DNA of 64,000 nt from Streptomyces sp. NBC_00569 (GTDB lineage: Bacteria; Actinomycetota; Actinomycetes; Streptomycetales; Streptomycetaceae): NCBI RefSeq assembly GCF_036345255.1, contig NZ_CP107783.1, positions 6,990,001 through 7,054,000 on the forward strand, written 5' to 3'. This document shows, in pieces, positions 61,266 to 64,000 of the stretch. The position numbers were made by a program, and so were the translations under genes. Numbering within the stretch: position 1 is the first letter of the stretch; every line of letters starts with the position of its first letter. The notes under the pieces were generated by a model that saw only the letters and a list, made by a program, of their open reading frames with translations, searched no databases and was not told where the DNA came from.

Positions 61266-62627
61266 ATGTCTGTCTCCACCGCTGCCGCCGACCAGTCGCT
61301 TTGTACCCCTCTGCCGGTTCTCGGCCGTGATGTCACCGTTCCGCTCGTCACCGGTGGCGAGGTCACCTACGCGGCCCTCGACTACGCGGCCAGCGCCCCG
61401 GCGCTCCAGCGGGTCTGGGACGACGTGGCGGCCTACGCGCCGTACTACGGCAGCGTGCACCGCGGCGCCGGGTACCTGTCGCAGCTGTCGACCGACCTCT
61501 TCGAGAACTCCCGCGTGACCGTCGCCGAGTTCCTCGGCTGCCGCGCCGACGACCAGGTGATCTTCACCCGCTCGACCACCGACTCGCTCAACCTGCTCGC
61601 CGCCGTGCTCCCCGCCGACTGCGAGGTCTTCGTCTTCGAGACCGAGCACCACGCCTCCCTCCTGCCGTGGCGCGACGCCCGCGTGACCTACCTGAACGCG
61701 CCGCGCACGCCCGGTGAGGCCGTCCGGACCCTGGAGAGCGCCCTCGCCGACCGCGACCCCTACGGGCCCGCCCTGGTGTGCGTCACGGGTGCCTCGAACG
61801 TCACCGGCGAGCTGTGGCCCGTCCGTGAGCTCGCCGCCGCGGCCCACGCCCACGGCGCCCGTATCGTCCTCGACGCGGCGCAGCTCGCCCCGCACCACCC
61901 CGTCGACATCCAGGACCTCGACGTCGACTGGGTCGCCTTCTCCGGGCACAAGCTGTACGCGCCTTTCGGCTCCGGCGTCCTCGCCGGCCGCGCCGACTGG
62001 CTCCAGGCCTCCGAGCCGTACCTCGCCGGTGGCGGCGCCTCCCGCAAGGTCGCGCGGCGCGCCGACGGCGGTGTGGACGTCGAGTGGCACGACAGCGCGG
62101 CCCGCCACGAGGCCGGTTCGCCGAACGTCATCGGCGTCTACTCCATCGCCTCCGCCTGCAAGGCCCTCACCGAGGCGGGCTTCGACTCGCTCGTCGCCCG
62201 TGAGCAGTACCTGATCGGCAAGGTCCGTGACGGCCTCGCCGCCGTACCCGAGGTGAAGGTGCTCTCGCTGTTCGGCGACGACGCCCCGCGCGTCGGTGTC
62301 ATCTCCTTCGTCGTCGACGGCTGGAACAGCTCGCACTTCGCGGCCGCGCTCTCCGCCGAGTACGGCATCGGGGTGCGCGACGGCCTCTTCTGTGCTCACC
62401 CGCTCGTGCGCACCCTGCTGGGCAGCGACCCGCAGTCGCAGGGGGAGTGCGGGGCGCCCGAGGCCGCGCCCGGCGAGAAGTCCCTCAACGCGATCCGCGT
62501 CAGCTTCGGCGCCGGCACCCCGGACGAGCACGTCGAGCGCTTCGTCCGCGCCGTCACCGAGCTGGTCCGCGACGGCGCGCGCTGGAACTACCGCACGGAG
62601 GACGGGCGTTGCGTCCCCGCGGTGTGA
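61266..62627 (+). CDS. class V aminotransferase (cysteine desulfurase-like)
   Basis: PLP-dependent enzyme of 453 residues. The PLP-binding lysine is K229 in FSGHKLYAPFGSG, with DAAQLAPHH before it and STTDSLNLLAAVL in the N-terminal half. No persulfide-type GSSC loop at the usual place is evident, so it may be a C-S lyase or aminotransferase, not a desulfurase. The ATG has GGGAG six or so bases upstream. Control by the SAM-IV riboswitch ties it to sulfur metabolism. Its stop lies before a terminator and the Lrp-like gene. Confidence 0.88.
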   Translation: MSVSTAAADQSLCTPLPVLGRDVTVPLVTGGEVTYAALDYAASAPALQRVWDDVAAYAPYYGSVHRGAGYLSQLSTDLFENSRVTVAEFLGCRADDQVIFTRSTTDSLNLLAAVLPADCEVFVFETEHHASLLPWRDARVTYLNAPRTPGEAVRTLESALADRDPYGPALVCVTGASNVTGELWPVRELAAAAHAHGARIVLDAAQLAPHHPVDIQDLDVDWVAFSGHKLYAPFGSGVLAGRADWLQASEPYLAGGGASRKVARRADGGVDVEWHDSAARHEAGSPNVIGVYSIASACKALTEAGFDSLVAREQYLIGKVRDGLAAVPEVKVLSLFGDDAPRVGVISFVVDGWNSSHFAAALSAEYGIGVRDGLFCAHPLVRTLLGSDPQSQGECGAPEAAPGEKSLNAIRVSFGAGTPDEHVERFVRAVTELVRDGARWNYRTEDGRCVPAV

Positions 62628-62650
62628 TCCGCGGACCGCACCGGACATGA

Positions 62651-62678
62651 CGAAGGCCGCCCCTCGGGGCGGCCTTCG
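62651..62678. terminator. bidirectional terminator
   Basis: CGAAGGCCGCCCC pairs with GGGGCGGCCTTCG around a tight loop, between the aminotransferase and the convergent Lrp-like gene. Confidence 0.88.
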
Positions 62679-62696
62679 GTCGTCAAGCGGACAGGA

Positions 62697-62978
62697 TCAG
62701 GAGTCGAGCCCGATCGCGAACGCCGCCTCCAGGTCGTGCTGCGAGTAGGTGCGGAACGCGACGTGCGTGTCCGTCGCCTCCACGCCCGGGATCTTGCTGA
62801 TCTTTCCGGGGATGACGTCCGCCAGGTCGTCGTGGCGCGCGACGCGCACCATGGCGATCAGGTCGTACGTACCGGTCACGGAGAAGACCTCGCTGACGCT
62901 GTCGAGGGCGGCGATCGACTCGGCGATCTCGGGGATCCGGTCCACGCTGGTCTTGATGAGCACGATCGCGGTGATCAC
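62697..62978 (-). CDS. single-domain Lrp/AsnC-type protein (RAM domain)
   Basis: A 93-residue protein containing only the ligand-binding RAM/AsnC domain, no HTH: ITAIVLIKTSVDRIPEIAESI, then GTYDLIAMVRV. Such stand-alone domains bind amino acids and may modulate full-length Lrp proteins or oligomerise. The GTG has GGGAGA upstream. It lies between the aminotransferase and the rhomboid gene. Confidence 0.9.
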   Translation of the reverse strand: MITAIVLIKTSVDRIPEIAESIAALDSVSEVFSVTGTYDLIAMVRVARHDDLADVIPGKISKIPGVEATDTHVAFRTYSQHDLEAAFAIGLDS

Positions 62979-63018
62979 GGCTGGCTGTCTCCCTCGGTGG
63001 CCGTGGCTGGGGCTGCTT

Positions 63019-63774
63019 TCACTCTAGCCCTCCCGTCTCCCGCCCCCCGCCCTTGCGCAGAAGCGCTCCGCGCACCCCGCCCTTTCCCCCGTAGCGCGCC
63101 CACGCGTAGAGGAATCCGACGGAGAACCCGACCAGGTGCGCCAGGTACGCCACCCCGGGCCCCCGGCTGACCTGCCCCGCCGCGGCCCACTGGAGCGCCA
63201 CCCAGAACGGCAGCACCACCCACGCGGGAAAGCGCAGCGGCAGGAAGAACAGGAACGGGAACAGGCTCGTCACGCGCGCCCCGGGGAAGAGATACAGGAA
63301 CGCCCCGAGCACCGCGGAGATCGCCCCTGAGGCGCCCACCAGGGTCTGCTCGGAGCCCGCGTACGCGATCGCGTAGCCGAGCAGCGCCACGCAGCCGGAG
63401 AGCAGGTAGAAGAGGGCGAACTGGAAGTGGCCCATACGTTCTTCGACCATCGCGCCGAAGACGTACAGGAAGAGCATGTTGCCGAGCAGGTGCAGCCAGC
63501 TGCCGTGGACGAAGAGGGCCGTGACGGTGGTGAGCGCGGCGCGTGGGGAGCCGGTGAGCAGCTGGGCGGGGATCACGCCCCAGCGGGCGAAGTAGTCGCT
63601 CTGCGCGGCGAGCAACCGGTCGCCCGTGCCGTAGACGGGGTTGAACCCGGACGCCGGGGACAGCAGGAAGGCCGCGCAGCACAGCACGATCAGCCCGTAC
63701 GTCACCGGTGCCGGCTGGTTCCTGACGGTCGACCTGACCGTTCTGCCCGCCGCCGCACCCCAATTGTCGATCAT
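63019..63774 (-). CDS. rhomboid family intramembrane serine protease
   Basis: Six-helix protease cleaving membrane proteins within the bilayer. The catalytic serine is in GASGAISAV (S149 in this numbering) and the histidine in LAHLVGFSVGF (H213). HGSWLHLLGNMLFL supplies the oxyanion/helix 2 residues. The start is uncertain: the ATG at 63774 (MIDNWGAAAG) is preferred as the likely beginning, with an ATG at 63786 and a GTG at 63801 also possible. It is upstream of the Lrp-like gene on the same strand. Confidence 0.9.
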   Translation of the reverse strand: MIDNWGAAAGRTVRSTVRNQPAPVTYGLIVLCCAAFLLSPASGFNPVYGTGDRLLAAQSDYFARWGVIPAQLLTGSPRAALTTVTALFVHGSWLHLLGNMLFLYVFGAMVEERMGHFQFALFYLLSGCVALLGYAIAYAGSEQTLVGASGAISAVLGAFLYLFPGARVTSLFPFLFFLPLRFPAWVVLPFWVALQWAAAGQVSRGPGVAYLAHLVGFSVGFLYAWARYGGKGGVRGALLRKGGGRETGGLE

Positions 63775-63930
63775 GTTCCAGATCATGACGTAACGGTGCA
63801 CACCTGCCCAGACGGCCTGCCGGGATTCCCCACTGTGGACGCCCGCGCGGGGGGTCCCCGTCAGGCCGTAGGGTTACGGGCACCACGCACCACGGAAAAC
63901 GTACGACCCCGAAAGAAGGCGACAGCCCCG

Positions 63931-64000
63931 ATGACGGTTCCCCTGCCGACCGCCGAGACCCGTTGGCGCTGCACTCTCTGCGGCAACCTCACGCGATTCG
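63931..64000 (+). CDS. zinc-ribbon protein, N-terminal part
   Basis: The frame runs off the right edge. It begins MTVPLPTAETRWRCTLCGNL, with a CxxC that suggests a zinc ribbon. GAAGGCG lies about ten bases upstream. It is divergent from the rhomboid gene with 130 bases between starts. Nothing more can be said of its function. Confidence 0.7.
   Translation, partial: MTVPLPTAETRWRCTLCGNLTRF

Overview
This is a very GC-rich window with strongly G/C-biased third codon positions, frequent GTG starts and GTGA/ATGA stop-start overlaps. Gene content and order (lipA/lipB, a homodimeric aceE with a two-lipoyl E2, qcrCAB-ctaCDE, a PspA module, a SAM-IV riboswitch) point to the core chromosome of a Streptomyces or very close relative. 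Most genes are housekeeping. I see no prophage, CRISPR array, tRNA, rRNA or intact transposon.

Layout. 0-3.6 kb: end of an RDD membrane protein gene, a DUF4191 membrane protein, a small unknown gene and the lipoate genes lipA and lipB. 3.6-5.5 kb: a structured leader holding what looks like the 3' relic of a TnpB-type transposon gene with its guide-RNA scaffold, then an HTH/TPR regulator. 5.5-17.1 kb: accessory enzymes and regulators (GH20-like lipid-free secreted hydrolase, FAD oxidoreductase, PGRP-type amidase, SDR plus divergent TetR, SpoIIE-type phosphatase, GNAT, TIGR01777, DUF4240, WYL regulator, VOC protein). 17.2-26 kb: the 2-oxoacid dehydrogenase cluster (aceE, FadR-type GntR regulator, two-lipoyl E2, lpdA) and leucyl aminopeptidase. 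These share chemistry with the lipoate genes: LipB and LipA make the lipoyl groups carried by the E2.

26-34 kb: cobalamin nucleotide-loop genes cobS, cobT and an MBL-fused cobU, interleaved with membrane proteins (an unnamed HxHH/DEF family, a rhomboid-like protein and an MprF-like aminoacyl-phosphatidylglycerol synthase) and a methyltransferase. 34-43.7 kb: a small acidic protein, an HtrA-like lipoprotein protease, a methyltransferase with an apparent CTG start, DUF3043, then an envelope-stress module (pspA, pspAA, two-component pair, RND exporter). 43.7-50 kb: nadA with three similar upstream palindromes, an A-type Fe-S carrier, an anchored extracellular protein, adenosine kinase-like adoK, and a cysteine desulfurase fused to TusA; this is a sulfur/Fe-S themed block.

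50-59.7 kb: the aerobic respiratory supercomplex genes ctaC-ctaD-ctaF, then an L,D-transpeptidase and an atypical receiver protein, then ctaE-qcrC-qcrA-qcrB with tight coupling. 59.7-64 kb: trpD, a SAM-IV riboswitch plus a six-codon upstream ORF ahead of a class V aminotransferase, a single-domain Lrp/AsnC-like protein, a rhomboid protease and the start of a zinc-ribbon protein.

The least ordinary signals are the TnpB/guide-RNA relic, the triple palindrome before nadA, the layered leader after the SAM-IV riboswitch, an A/T-ending codon cluster over the ctaD active site, and a palindrome spanning the ctaE start codon. All calls come from reading the sequence; no similarity search or folding program was run.
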